A stretch of 64,000 bases of DNA. It comes from Torreya grandis. Taxonomy: Eukaryota > Streptophyta > Pinopsida > Cupressales > Taxaceae. Below the pieces are notes generated by a model. That model saw only the letters and a list, made by a program, of their open reading frames with translations, made no database searches and was not told the origin of the DNA. Of the stretch, positions 1 through 11,280 are shown piece after piece. Position 1 is the stretch's first letter. The number at the start of each line of letters is the position of its first letter. The stretch covers positions 62,001 through 126,000 of the forward strand of contig JARHVA010002427.1 of the NCBI GenBank assembly GCA_037957365.1, read 5' to 3'. A program made the translations under genes and the position numbers.

Positions 1-1711
1 CCTACATAAAAAAAAAACTAGTTCAATGTAAGACATTTTCAATAGTTTGGCCTTGATCTAAAAGACATACAAACTAAAGGAGGTTAGAAAGACTCCTTGG
101 AAAACATCACAATACCAATTGATTGTTTTATTAAATTGGTTCAAACATGGGCTTGGGTTATGCCAAAAAAATCTCCACATTTATTTACATTGGGCACTCT
201 TTGGTTATATTAAATGGAAGCAAAAGTTGACCAAAATTAGTAAGGTATATATTTTTCTCATGAAATTAAATTGATACATATTCCAAGAGATATAATTGGT
301 TATTATAATGCACATGTAAATCATGAGGAGGAACATGTTATGCATAATTTCCATTTATCCAACCATGATTCAAACAATGCAAATGATCCAACTTAGGTTT
401 GAAAGGTGCAATATTCCAATAAAATAAAAACTTCAAAATCCAATTTTTTTTCAAAATTTACATGGTATATAAGATCCTCCACATATATGTTGTTGGTTCC
501 ATGTTGGTAGATTGAATATCAATACTTTTTGTATACACATATATTTCACACATCATTTACCTGTGATTTAATCATACACAAAGACATTATCTATGCACTT
601 CCAAATTTTGGGCCTTCCCTCTACTCATGCCATGTGGACATCATGGGAATTTACTTCTTTGATCATGATACACATAAGTTATGTCATTTTATGATCATTT
701 TAAATTGTAATGTTTGAGCTTATATAATTACATGTGACTTTATCCATGTTTATATCTTTCATAATATACTTGATATGTTATGTACTTAATATTTTTTGCT
801 AACACATATTATAAATGGGATAGTATGTTATATTATGTCGGTTGTTTATTGTCTATGTTTTCCTTTTTTCATTTCCTTGAGTATGTTCCTTGCTTTTTAT
901 TGTCATGAATTGTATTACTTGTTTGAGAATTTAAATATGCTCCATTTATTGTGGCCTTTGCTCCTATGTTTTCCTATTGTGATATTTTTATATGTCATGT
1001 TTTTTTGTAAGTTGAAATTTGAATATGCCGTTCCTTGCTTTATGAACATTTGACTAAGTTATTTCCCTTTGATTGTGCAACTTTGAACATGCCCCGTGTT
1101 TGAGGTCTACTTAGACCATTGTATTTTTATTTTTTTTAGTGCTCTTGTGTATGTGTTTGATTAATTATTGAACTTATAATATTACTATATATATGCTTCC
1201 ATGATATATGCTATGTATTTTAGGACTTGATGTGATCACATATGTGTACTTCAATGCTATATATTAGGCATGTTTCTCTTATATATTTCATGATAGATTC
1301 ATAGTTTACCTAGTCATCTTATCCTTTTGAGGTAAGGTATCTACCAATTTATACTTCCCCTAACCTCAAAGGAGGGGGAGGCATGACTTTCACATTATTC
1401 ACATATTCAGATTGTAGTGGGGGTATGTTTTGGAAACATATTCTTCATATTTGTCACAATTTTAGATATATAGTGGGGGCATATTTTGGAAACATGTTAT
1501 CCACACTTACACATGTTATTAGTTTCATATATATAGTGGGGACATGTTATCCACAATTATGATAATTTTTAATTTTAGATTATATCAGGGGAATGTTATA
1601 GAAACATGTTCTTTACACTTACATAGTTTATGAATTAGATAAAATTCATAGTTATATGATTCAGGTATACATTTGTGGTAGAATTTTATAAATTAGTACC
1701 ATTGTTATTTT
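1..1711. other. Left flank, no gene recognised
   Basis: AT-rich sequence with short chance open frames, none longer than 85 codons, and none resembling a protein family I know. A purine-rich stretch at about 1367-1381 looks like a retroelement polypurine tract and is followed by a degenerate repeat block (listed separately). It may be the remains of an older retroelement into which element A inserted, but I see no coding domain that would prove this. Confidence 0.5.
1413..1625 (+). repeat. Degenerate tandem repeat, four units
   Basis: Four imperfect units begin near 1413, 1470, 1533 and 1584. Each starts with a variant of tagtgggggcatgtt; three of the four have a ggaaacat-like stretch, and most run on into a ccacactta-like segment. 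Spacing is irregular (about 50 to 63 bases), so the array has decayed or the units were never equal. It lies 3' of the polypurine-like stretch near 1367-1381. Function unknown. Confidence 0.6.
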
Positions 1712-2053
1712 TAGTGTGTAGGGTTTTTATACACTTTTGTTTATCTTGCTCAGGTGTGTGTGTTTTTGTGTACATTGGGGAAGTTTATCCCACATTTATA
1801 TGTTGGTTTGATGCCTTTCTTTTATCTATTTTAGGGAAGTTAGTACCACATGCATGGTGTGGTTGAGTTACACCTATATTACACATATATATTTACATAT
1901 TCACATAATATAATGAAATGTAGTGCAAGACTATTTATAAATACATAATGCTTAGTTTCTAATTTCATCTTAATTTTAGTGTTCAACATAATTTATGAGT
2001 TTGATAAACTAGTCTTCGATCTTGGGAATCCTCATCATTGGATAAATGTTTCA
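1712..2053 (+). repeat. Element A 5' LTR
   Basis: Pairs with 62963-63353. Shared stretches include the start (tagtgtgtaggg against tggtgtatagg), the segment gtacattggggaagtttatc, and a second gggaagttagt-ccacat block near 1835-1856. The motif with cccacat is common near the start of plant LTRs. The last part matches less well but gatct-gg-atcct can still be aligned at 2019-2032 and 63318-63330. It ends in tttca immediately before the primer binding site. Confidence 0.75.
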
Positions 2054-2065
2054 TGGTATCAGAGA
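2054..2065 (+). other. Element A primer binding site (initiator Met tRNA type)
   Basis: The sequence tggtatcagaga directly abuts the LTR end. It matches the usual plant retroelement primer site for initiator methionine tRNA (tggtatcagagc) except at the last base. This fixes the LTR at 1712-2053 as a 5' LTR on the plus strand. Confidence 0.85.
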
Positions 2066-2395
2066 ATCAATCCAGTATTCATGATTATATATTATTTTTT
2101 ATGTTGTTAAGTATTATTTTAAATCCTAATTTTATCATTTGTAAATAGAATTTCATATGCTACCAGATCTGGTGTGTATCTGGGTTATAGTTTTATTTTG
2201 GATTTACTCTCTCTTATTTGCATTAGATCTTTATTTATTTTTTATGCAAGATTATTTTTAGAGGTTGTCGTTAAATATATAATATATTTCATCTATAAAA
2301 TATATTTTGATTAGAATCTTGAAGGTTGATCCATATGAGCAAACCTATCTATAATATGCTCTTTTTTGAAGTCTTTTCTCTCTCTACATGGAAGA
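2066..2395 (+). other. Element A leader, interrupted by element C
   Basis: About 330 AT-rich bases after the primer site. No open frame worth reporting. It ends at the 5' side of the target of element C, whose flanking pentamer here is gaaga (2391-2395). Confidence 0.6.
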
Positions 2396-2700
2396 TGTTA
2401 GGAATATTAAAGGCATTCTGACCCAAGAAAATAAAGCATTATAAATAAAACATAACACAATGAAGATACAAATATGATATGTAAAAATAAGGAAAATCAT
2501 TTATTATTCAAAATAAATCATAATGAAGAATGCTAGTATAAAGGAAAGCGCTTGCATATATAGGCAAGGTGAAATACTAAACTAGTTAAACTAGCCAATG
2601 TGGGATAAATCCTCACATAGGAAAAACTCACTAAAAAATGAAATAAATATCTAATACACTAGAAAATGTGAGAAATACACATGAAATACATACTCTAACA
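2396..2700 (-). repeat. Element C 3' LTR
   Basis: Read on the minus strand it begins TGTTAGAG and ends CTAACA, with the standard TG..CA ends, and it is preceded by a polypurine tract. It aligns over its length with 60737-61028. A TATA-like catatata lies at about 2555-2562 on the plus strand (tatatatg on the minus), with a cccacattgg-type motif upstream of it in minus-strand orientation. Confidence 0.88.
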
Positions 2701-2711
2701 TCCCCCTTTAA
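2701..2711 (-). other. Element C polypurine tract
   Basis: On the minus strand this reads ttaaaggggga directly before the TG of the 3' LTR. This is the expected plus-strand priming site for reverse transcription. Bases 2712-2834 are the remaining 3' untranslated sequence of C up to the insertion of B; I see nothing else in it. Confidence 0.85.
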
Positions 2712-2834
2712 GTGAATCTAGGGGCTAACAATAGACAAAAAAATAAAATAGTGGCATATCTATAATGAGTCATGAAAACTAGGCCTGATAAGGTACTCAT
2801 GTACAATATGTATCCATGAAATGAAGATGGAATA

Positions 2835-3964
2835 TATAATATCCCTAATAGAGATAATGAAAATAACACAAAATATCCAAAAATATGCAATAGAAAATTC
2901 TGATTTTTTATTTTGCAAATAGACAAAACTTCAACAAGCTCAAATATATGCTCATAATATTTTCTAATTTTTATGTTAATTAATATAAAAATTTTAACAT
3001 CAAAAGTTACATAAAAACACTAAAAATTGCCCAAAATTTTTAGAAATAGCTTACATTGATTTTTCCATAATTTTTTGAGATGAATATGATTAATAGTATG
3101 CAAATTTAGGCATAAATACCTCAAAAATATCTCCAAACCCTAGCCACCCTTACCAAAAAACTAGTAAACTAGTGTCGGGTCTATCCTACAAGTCCTTTCT
3201 TTTATTATATTTAATGATGCTTAGAAATAGAAAGATACATGGTTGTAGATAACCCAAATATAATCATGATATTATGAAAATCACCTCCTAAAATGACCTC
3301 CAAACCGATTAACAAAATTTAGATCTAAAAATTATGTGTTAGGGCATCACAGACCAAATCCCTTCCACTAAAACACACCCTTCTGACTAGGGGTATCCCC
3401 TATGTCTCTCCAAAATTATGGATACTCAAGGGTTTTTAGACTTTTTGCCAAAGATTACAACAAAAATAAATAAAAATGCATAACATCATGAGCTCCAAAA
3501 GAACCCTAAGATGTTATATAATGACTCCAAAAATAAGTATTTAATCTCAGCCATTAATCCATTACCAACTCAATCTAATGCTCTAAATAAAACGCTCAAA
3601 ATGATATAATAGGTTCTTTATCTTCCAAAAACCCCTTGACCTTTTTTGCACATGTTTAATAAAAATAAATTAAATTACATGTCTCTTAAGTCATTAAACT
3701 TAAAAATGGGGAAATAATAATTCTTTAGGCCAAAAATCACTTTAGTTGCATAAAAATATATGCAAAGGGAAAACTTAATTCCTTAGGGTAGGAATCACTT
3801 AAGTTTCAAAAAAATATGTGCCCATAACTTAAAAATAGAATAAGATACAAGAAAAAACTCCACACTTACCCAATAATTCTCTATATCCTCTTCCTCTTGG
3901 GTAATCTAAGGAAAAGATAGCCCATGCATCATTAAGCCACATGGATTGAGTTGGGGACATCACA
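2835..3964 (-). repeat. Element B 3' LTR
   Basis: On the minus strand it begins TGTGATGTCC right after the polypurine tract and ends near GGGATATTATA. It aligns from end to end with 8674-9818; for example the block aaatatgcaatagaaaatt occurs in both at 2879 and 8719. The 3' end lacks the usual CA in both copies, so either the family ends in TA or my boundary is off by a base or two. Confidence 0.88.
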
Positions 3965-3977
3965 GTATTCCCCACCC
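3965..3977 (-). other. Element B polypurine tract
   Basis: On the minus strand gggtggggaatac stands directly before the TGTGATG start of the 3' LTR. It lies only a few codons after the end of the chromodomain frame, so B has almost no 3' untranslated sequence. Confidence 0.8.
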
Positions 3978-4130
3978 AAAGAATGCTTGTCCTCAAGCAT
4001 TTATAGACTAAGATTGTAAAGAATCTCCTCTCCTTCCCATGTAGCATCCTCCAAAGGCAAGTTTTTCCACTTGATGAGATACTCAAAAAATATTTTACTC
4101 CTTAGCTTACTCTCCCTTGAAAAATTGTTT
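3978..4130 (-). pseudogene. Element B chromodomain (degenerate)
   Basis: On the minus strand the frame following the integrase C-terminus reads a chromodomain core: YLIKWKNLPLEDATWE, with the aromatic and acidic positions of the family. In chromoviruses this domain is fused to the end of integrase and is thought to guide insertion to particular chromatin. One stop occurs just after the core. Assignment rests on the motif and on its position between the integrase tail and the polypurine tract. Confidence 0.85.
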
Positions 4131-5030
4131 TTGGAATGAGTATTAACTTACATTCTTCATCCATAGGAGGTAATTTTTTAGAAGGAATCACTTTTTGTCC
4201 AAGAGCTTTTTTGAGGCATGACACATGGAACACATTATGGATATTTCTTGTAGATGGCAGCTCCAACTCATATGCTACTTCACTAATTCTTTTAATCACC
4301 TTAAAAGGCCCATAAAAGTTTGGTTTAAGCTTTTTTTCTCCACTCGCTTTCGAGGATTGTCTATAAGGTTGAAGACACACAAATTCCATGTCTCCCACCT
4401 CAAAATACCTCTCAAATAGATGGAAATCAACATATTTCTTTTGTTATTCCTATGCAATCTAAATATTATCCTTAAGTGCTTTAAGGATATCTTGATTCTC
4501 TTTAGCCCACTCAAGATATTTTGGAGATTTATAATTAGAAAAAAACAAGTCAATAAATATAAAAGATTCATAACCATACAAGGCTTTGAAATGGATCATA
4601 CCTATGCTCATATGATATGTCGTGTTGTAACAAAATTCAGCCAACTGTAACCACCTTGCCCATGCCTTTTTTGACCTAAAACATAGTTTATCAAGTAGCC
4701 TTCAAGACATTTATTTATAATCTATATTTTTCCATATGTTTTAGGATGATAACTAGTGTTATTATTGAGTTCTATTCCATCCAAATTCATCCAATCTTGC
4801 CAAACAAGTGTTAATGAATATGCAATCTTTATCACTTATAGTTCTTTTTGGCACACCATGAAGTCTAAACATTTGTTCAAAAAATATACCAGTAACTTGT
4901 GGTCCTTTAAAATCAAAAGGCCTTGACATAAAGTGAGAATATTTAGTGATCATATCCACCACAACAAAAATACAGTCCTTACCATGGGTCTTGTGCATCT
5001 TGGTAATGAAATCCATTGATATTTGTTCCC
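4131..5030 (-). pseudogene. Element B integrase (degenerate)
   Basis: Minus-strand fragments at 4762-5016, 4459-4644 and 4102-4398 are collinear pieces of a Ty3/gypsy integrase. The catalytic core begins with MDFI and continues to a second acidic site in ISDKDCIF. The third catalytic region, before AEFCYN (about 4640), is damaged. The C-terminal part contains YGPFKVIKRI, the GPF/GPY module, and the IHNVFHVSCLKKALG segment typical of chromoviruses, leading into the chromodomain. Stops and frame changes separate the fragments. The N-terminal zinc-binding part would lie at about 5030-5350 and is poorly preserved. Confidence 0.88.
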
Positions 5031-5516
5031 ATTTTTTATTAGGAATAGGAAGTGGATGTAGCAGCTCTAATAGAAAATAAACATCAACTTTATTCCTTTA
5101 TCACTCTATTCATTCTCTTACATGATTTATGACATCATCTTTCATACCTTTCCATGAAAATCTCTCATATATGTACTTGTATGTCTTTAAATAACCCATA
5201 TGACTAGCAAGCTAATTATTATGGATATCAATAAGAATCTTATGTTTAAGCTTACTTTTTGGTATAAAATATATTATATCATTATAATAGATGATGTCAT
5301 TCAACAATTTATACCTTTCATCACTAATTTTACCATCTATAATCTCACAAGCATGCTGATTTTTTTAGTACTCTACTACTAGATGATCCTTCCAAGAGGT
5401 TGAAATTTCTAAAAGTGAGCAAAATAAAGGATTTATAGATAATGCATCAGCAACAATATTATTGTTCCATTTAAAAAATTAAATATAAACTTCATATCCT
5501 TTAATCTTACCAAAAA

Positions 5517-6720
5517 TTATTGTCTCTCATTTAATCCCTTTTTTTCCATGAAATACTTGAGGCTATTATGATCAGTCCTCACTATAAACTTGTTTCCCAC
5601 AAGATATTGATAGAACTTTTCAAGTGCGCGCATGATTTCCATCATTTCCTTGTCATATATATATAATCTCTTTTCAACCTCATTCAATTTTTTTCTCTCA
5701 TAAGAAATTAGATGCTTGTATTTCATCAAAACACCCCCAATACCAATACTGGATGCATCACACTCGATCACAAAAGGTTTAGATAAATTTGGTAATGCCA
5801 AAATAGGACAAGTACTCATTACCTTCTTAAGATGGTCTATGATATTTTTAGTCTCATCCACCCAAACAAATTCATCATTTCTTTATAAAATCTATCAAAA
5901 GAGTGATTAATGAATAAAATACCTTCACAAACCATTTAAAATATGTTCATAGTCTAATGAAACCCCTCAAATAGGACACATTATCTGGTGTTGGCCAATA
6001 AAGTATAACTTGAATATTCTCCCTATGTGCCTTCACTTGACCCTCACCAATGACATATCCCAAATATAATAGCTTAGTCATGTCAAATTCACACTTAAAG
6101 GCTTTCTCAAAAAGGGAGTTAGCTACTAATATTATTAACACCTCATATAGGTGTTGTATATGTTCCTCCCATGTCCTTTTGTACACCAAAATGTCATTAA
6201 AAAATACTATCACAAAGTTTTAAAACTATTTGTTGAACACATAGTTCATGCAAGACTAAAAAGTAGCTGGAGTATTTGATAGCCTAAAGGGCATCACTAA
6301 ATACTCAAATTGTCCATAGTGGTACTTGAAAGCTATTTTATGCACATATTTCTCTCATACTCAAATATGATGTTATCTTTAATGAAGATGTATTTTGGAT
6401 AAATAGATTTCCCCATGTAGCTCATCCAATAGTTCATCAATATGTGGAATAGTATACATGTTCTTGATGGTTTTCTTTTTTAGTACATGATAATTAATGT
6501 ACATCCTTATGGCACCATCTTTCTTCTTCACCAAGGTAACATAAGAAGTGAAGGGGCTAAAACTAGGTCGTATATGTCTTGCATCTAGAAACTCCTAAAT
6601 AATCTTCTAAATCTCATCCTTGAATCATCTAGGATGATGGAAGGGATTTGTAACAACTAGATTGATATCTAAAAGCTTAATAACATGCTTAAACCCATGA
6701 TATGGAGGTAAACCATGTGG
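5517..6720 (-). pseudogene. Element B reverse transcriptase and RNase H (degenerate)
   Basis: On the minus strand RT lies at about 5947-6720 and RNase H at 5517-5861. The RT active-site box reads FFNDILVY (codons at about 6183-6206), so one of the two catalytic aspartates has become asparagine. Downstream the RT thumb/connection shows LGYVIGEGQV. RNase H retains ECDASSIGIGGVLM with its first catalytic aspartate, an acidic YDKEMMEIMRALEKF helix, and RTDHNSLKYF with a further aspartate. Several stops lie between the fragments. The order RT then RNase H then integrase fits Ty3/gypsy. Confidence 0.9.
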
Positions 6721-7079
6721 TATATCTAAAAACATCACACTATGCTTGTCTAACAATCCCTATATGTCAACATAATGGTCACACTATCCTATATTAGTAT
6801 ACCTATCTTAAATAAAACACTGCACTACCCACTCAACCTTTAAATAGCAAAGGACTCTCTTAATCCTCCTAACTAAACTAACTCTAGGAACATCTAAATG
6901 TAATCCCATTAATACCACATTCTAACCACTTGATATGAAACTCAATTACATAGTCTTAAATTCCATGATATAAAGACTTATAGAGTGCAACCATTACACA
7001 CCCAACACAACATTGGTTTCATCAATGTCGACCACATAAAAGTGATTAGTAAGGGTGTAATTACCCAAAATAATAATAA

Positions 7080-7330
7080 ACTATAAAACACTATTAAAAT
7101 AATGTAATATCATGCCACTCATTGTCTACACTTAAAAACCATCATTCTCCTCAACTGGAAAACCCCACTTCTTCACATAGGACAAATTGATGAAATTGTG
7201 GGTAACCCCACTATCAATTAACATAACCCATTATCCTTATGAAACACTCCTTACTTTGAATCCATTATAATTAGTATTGGTAGTGATAGTTAAAATCACA
7301 CCATCCATCTATACCAAATCTTTGTGATGC
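7080..7330 (-). pseudogene. Element B aspartic protease (degenerate)
   Basis: On the minus strand a frame reads MLIDSGVTHNFINLSYV, with the aspartic protease active-site triad D-S-G at about 7207-7215. Such retroviral-type proteases work as dimers and cut the Gag-Pol polyprotein. It lies between gag and RT as expected. The active-site motif is intact, but the frame has stops on both sides. Confidence 0.8.
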
Positions 7331-7399
7331 TCATTTGTGCCTATCTCCCCATATATTTGCTCATGTTGCTCATCAAGAACCTATGTCTTCTCCAACTCA

Positions 7400-8440
7400 T
7401 CATCATTGGGTTCCTTGAAGACCTCAAACCAATGGGTCTTTCCTCCACTCCTACACTTATGTCCAAGTGTCCAAGGTTCATGAAATTCAAAGCAAAGCCT
7501 CTTCTATCTCAACTCATCCCTTGAATCATGAGGTACCCCACCAACTAGCCTAGAAAACTCCCCATTTGGTCTAAAAAACATTGGTTTCTTATCCCTCCTT
7601 TGTGGAAAATTTATGCATTAAGGGTCTCTGTAAAAACTTGCTAGGAAATCTATCATGTGGTGTGGATATATCCATGTTCCTTACATGCTTGATAGTATCT
7701 TTCAAGGATGATGGATCAAAATCTTTAACCCAATCCTTGAGAGGCTCTGACAAACCTTCTATGAACCTAGAATTCAACCTCCTCTTAGTCACATCAAAAA
7801 CCATTTCTAACAACTACTAAAATTATAAAATGTATGTTTCAAGTGTCCTAACCTATCTCAATTAATCCAAATCTCTAGAGTGTGCCTCTGAATCCTTATT
7901 TTCAAACTGCTCTATCAATGTGGTGAAAAACTAATCATAAGAAACTATTGCATCATGACCCTATGTCACTAAACTATGATGCCACCACTCTTATTTTGCT
8001 CCTTCAAGGTGAAGGATAGAAAATTATGTCCTTAACCTCCATCATCTAATTTAGGGTAATGTAAGTATCCAATTTCTAAACCCAAGCTCTAGATGTACCC
8101 TTGGATGATTCATCAAAGCTCTGTAAGGATAGACGACCCAACCTTTTTTATAGCCCATTATTTTGCTTCCCTTAATTCCACTAATTATGATTTGGATTTA
8201 TGAATTAGGTTAACTCTAAATAATATCTAAAAGAGATATATAACTAAAAATATATCTCTAAATCTTGATACTTATCCAAAACTTTAGCATCTTCATTGTT
8301 CTCCATGGGTTCCTCCTATATATGCTCATCCTCTTTTAGAAAGGTGGGCATGAAAGGTCTAGATTGTGATGAACCAAAAGGTTTGTTAGTAGAGTTTTAA
8401 TTATTTCCTTAAAATTTTTAACTATCCTCTCTCTCCACAT
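7400..8440 (-). pseudogene. Element B gag (degenerate)
   Basis: On the minus strand, the fragment at 7589-7813 contains RRLNSRFIEGLSEPLKDWVK, which resembles the capsid region of chromovirus Gag (a helix with F-x-x-G-L). About 7440-7510 holds a zinc-knuckle remnant, CFEFHEPWTLGHKC, in which the second cysteine is lost. The N-terminal part up to about 8440 is interrupted by many stops. Gag would form the particle that packages element RNA. Confidence 0.75.
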
Positions 8441-8657
8441 GCACCATGTTTCTTCCATTTCTTGTGTTGTGATCCATCTAACTTAAATACAGATTTGTGT
8501 TTTATAACTATCTTAGCATTTCTACAAACATATGTTTTACCTCCTCTTCAATTGATTTTGGTGGCTGATCACTACTATCCATTATTCCCTTTTGTTTTTC
8601 AAGGTTATGACCACCCTTTACATGCATACAACCAACCCAAATAGGCTACCAAGACTT

Positions 8658-8672
8658 GCAGTTCTAATACCA
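8658..8672 (-). other. Element B primer binding site
   Basis: On the minus strand tggtattagaactgc follows the 5' LTR after one or two bases. It resembles the Met-type primer site tggtatcagagc with substitutions. It fixes the 8674-9818 repeat as the 5' LTR of a minus-strand element. Confidence 0.75.
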
Positions 8673-8673
8673 C

Positions 8674-9818
8674 TATAATATCCCTAATAGGGATAACGAA
8701 AAAAACCCAAAATATCCAAAAATATGCAATAGAAAATTTTGAAATTTTATTTTCAAATAGACAACACTTCAATAATTGTATATCTATGCTCATAATATTT
8801 TTTGATTTTATATTAATGAATAGAAATTTTTCAATATTTTTTAATATTAAAAGTTACAAAAAAAACACACTAAAAACTACCTAAAATTTTTTTAAATAGC
8901 TTACATTGATCTTTTCATAATTTTTTGGGATGAATGTGATTAACAATATGCAGATTTAGACATAAATACCTTAGAAATATCTTCAAACCCTAAACACCCT
9001 TACCAAAAAAGCCTATTAAACTAGTGTTGGGTCTATCCCACTTGTCCTTTCTTTTATTATCTTCAATGATTCTCAAAAACAAGAAATTACATGGTTGTAA
9101 ATAATCCAAATCTGATCTTGATATTATGAAACTCACCTCCCAAAATGGCCTCTAAAATTTTTAACAAAATATAGCTTTTAAAATGATGTGATAAGGCATC
9201 ACATACAAAATCCCTTCCATTAAACACACCCTTCTAACTAGGGGGAGCTCGTATGTCTCTCTAAAACCAAGGATACTCAACAGTTTTTAGACCTTAAGAC
9301 AAATATTGTAGTAACAATAAAGAAAATATGATAACATCAGGAGCTTTAAAAAAACCCTAATATATAATATAATTACTCCCAAAATAAATATTTAATCTCA
9401 GCAATTGATTTATTACTAACTCAATCTAATGCTCCAAATAAAACCCTAAAAAATGAGCAAATAGGCTCCTTATCTTCCAATGCCGCCCTTGACCTTTTTT
9501 CACATGTTTAGTAAAAATAACTTAAATTACATGCCTCTTAAGTTATTAAACTCAAAAATAGGGAAATAATAAGTCTTTATGCTAATAATCACTTAAGTTG
9601 CATAAAAATATGTGCAAAGGGAAAAACTTAAGTCGTTAGGCTAGGAATAACTTAAGTTGCATAAAGAGACATGCCCACAACTTAAGAATATAATAAGATA
9701 CAATACAAAGACTCCACACTTACCCAATAGTGTTTTACATCATCTTCCTCTTGGGTAATCCAAGGAGAAGACACCCCATCCATCGTTAAGCCACATGGCT
9801 TGAGTTGGGAACATCATA
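8674..9818 (-). repeat. Element B 5' LTR
   Basis: Aligns with 2835-3964. On the minus strand it starts at 9818 as TATGATGTTCCC; the 3' LTR reads TGTGATGTCCCC there, the second base being G to A. It ends next to the primer site at 8672. The flank at 9819-9823 (aaata) belongs to element C. Confidence 0.88.
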
Positions 9819-9869
9819 AAATATGTCCTCACGATCACCCCCCAAGGACAACTTCTAAAACCCCAAGCA

Positions 9870-11280
9870 TGCCACACAAATCAAGAAAATGAGGTGATTA
9901 AAAAGGCTTGATTAATATGTCTTTAACCTTCTACGAATTTGGAATATACTTCAAGATAATAATGCCATCCTAAATGTGTTGATGAATGAATTGTATATGT
10001 ACCTCAATACGCTTAGTTTGATGATGCTCAATTGGGTTGAGAGATATGTGAATTACACTCTAGTTGTCACACCAAAGTATAATGGGTGAGTCCTATGTGA
10101 ATCCAAAATCTATCAACAATTTATGAATCCAAAGAGCCTATTGACTTGCTATAACTATTTCCCTGTACTTAGCCTTTGTAGATGAAATTGAAATAGCCTA
10201 CTACTTCTTGCAAAACTAAGTAATAATTGAAGAACCAAGACAAAAGATGTATCTATAAATGTAATTCATATCATCAAGAGAACCTACCCAATATGAATCA
10301 CTATATCTAACCAACTAAGTATAACCCCTAGAGTAATGTAATCCAAAATGAGTAGTGCCTCACAAATATCATAAAATCCTCTTGGCAGTTTGCCAATAAT
10401 TGTCATCAGGGTCATGTGCAAACCTAGATATAATTCTAGCTATAAATGAAATTTTGGGGTGAGTATGGGTCAAATACTTAATCCTCCCAACCATCTACCT
10501 ATATAATGTAGGATCACAAAGTGAAGTAGCACAAGAGGTAGTGAGAGTCACTCTAGACTAAAAAGGAGAAGGACTTGGCTTGCAATCAACCATGCCAAAA
10601 TACTAAAAGAGATCAAGGGTATACTTATGCTAACTCAAATAGATCCCTATATTTGACTATGAAATTTTTAAACCAAGGAAAAAATGTATAATTCCAATAT
10701 TTATCATGTTGAACTATTTTGAAAGTGCCTATTAAATAGTATTAACCTAAGATGAGGAGCTACCTATGAGAATCAAATCATCAACATAAAATATTAGAAT
10801 AACAATGTCCTCCCCAATATGCTAAATATACATTATGAGATTAGAGCGGTAGAAAATAAAGACAATAGAGAGAAGAAATGAATTTATCTTCTCATACCAA
10901 GCCTGAGGGGCCTATATGAGATCATAAATACACCTCTTAAGTTGACAAACAAGAGAATAATCATTAACAAACCCAACAAGCTACTCCATATAGATTTCCT
11001 CATATAAGCCTCCATATACAAAATCATTTTTAACATCCATTTTATTTATTGGCCAACCCGATGATGCATTAATATAAATTAAAAGGTGAAAAAAATCCAT
11101 CTTGGAAATAGGCATAAAATATTTAGAATATTCAATACCTTTAACTTGTGAGAATTCTTTTACAATAATATGTGCCTTATACTTATTAATAGACCCATCA
11201 GTTACATATTCGGTGTAGTAAATACACTTGCACCTAACCAAATTTCTTATAATAGGAAGAGTCACCAAATCCTAAGTGTG
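9870..11280 (-). pseudogene. Element C reverse transcriptase and RNase H (degenerate)
   Basis: On the minus strand the RT begins within the fragment 10981-11268, which contains YKAHIIVKEFSQVKGIEY and INKMDVKNDFVYGGLYEEIY, both typical of Ty1/copia RT. The active-site box YVDD is intact at 10777-10788, followed by LILIGSS. RNase H follows to about 9900 and its end reads RIEVHIQFIHQHI then a stop, then DGIIILKYIP. In this C-terminal piece three stops fall where the family has glutamine, for example DN-stop-SVIHIS. These are TAG codons, consistent with decay of CAG. Confidence 0.9.

Larger units (their letters stand above)
2835..9818 (-). mobile_element. Element B: Ty3/gypsy chromovirus, minus strand
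   Basis: A 7.0 kb element with two LTRs of about 1.13 kb. On the minus strand the order is 5' LTR (8674-9818), primer site (8658-8672), gag, protease, RT, RNase H, integrase, chromodomain, polypurine tract (3965-3977), 3' LTR (2835-3964). Integrase after RT is the Ty3/gypsy order and the C-terminal chromodomain places it among the chromoviruses. Flanking bases gaata (2830-2834) and aaata (9819-9823) match at four of five positions. It lies in the 3' untranslated part of element C in the same orientation as C. All its genes are broken by stops and small indels. Confidence 0.9.

Noticed and set aside
796..1053. Hydrophobic open frame of 85 codons in the left flank
   Set aside because: T-rich DNA yields Phe/Leu/Tyr/Cys-rich frames by chance. 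No homologous feature, no neighbouring gene context.
7324..7820. Plus-strand open frames at 7324-7524 and 7581-7820
   Set aside because: They are shadows of the minus-strand gag of element B, which has recognisable capsid and knuckle motifs.
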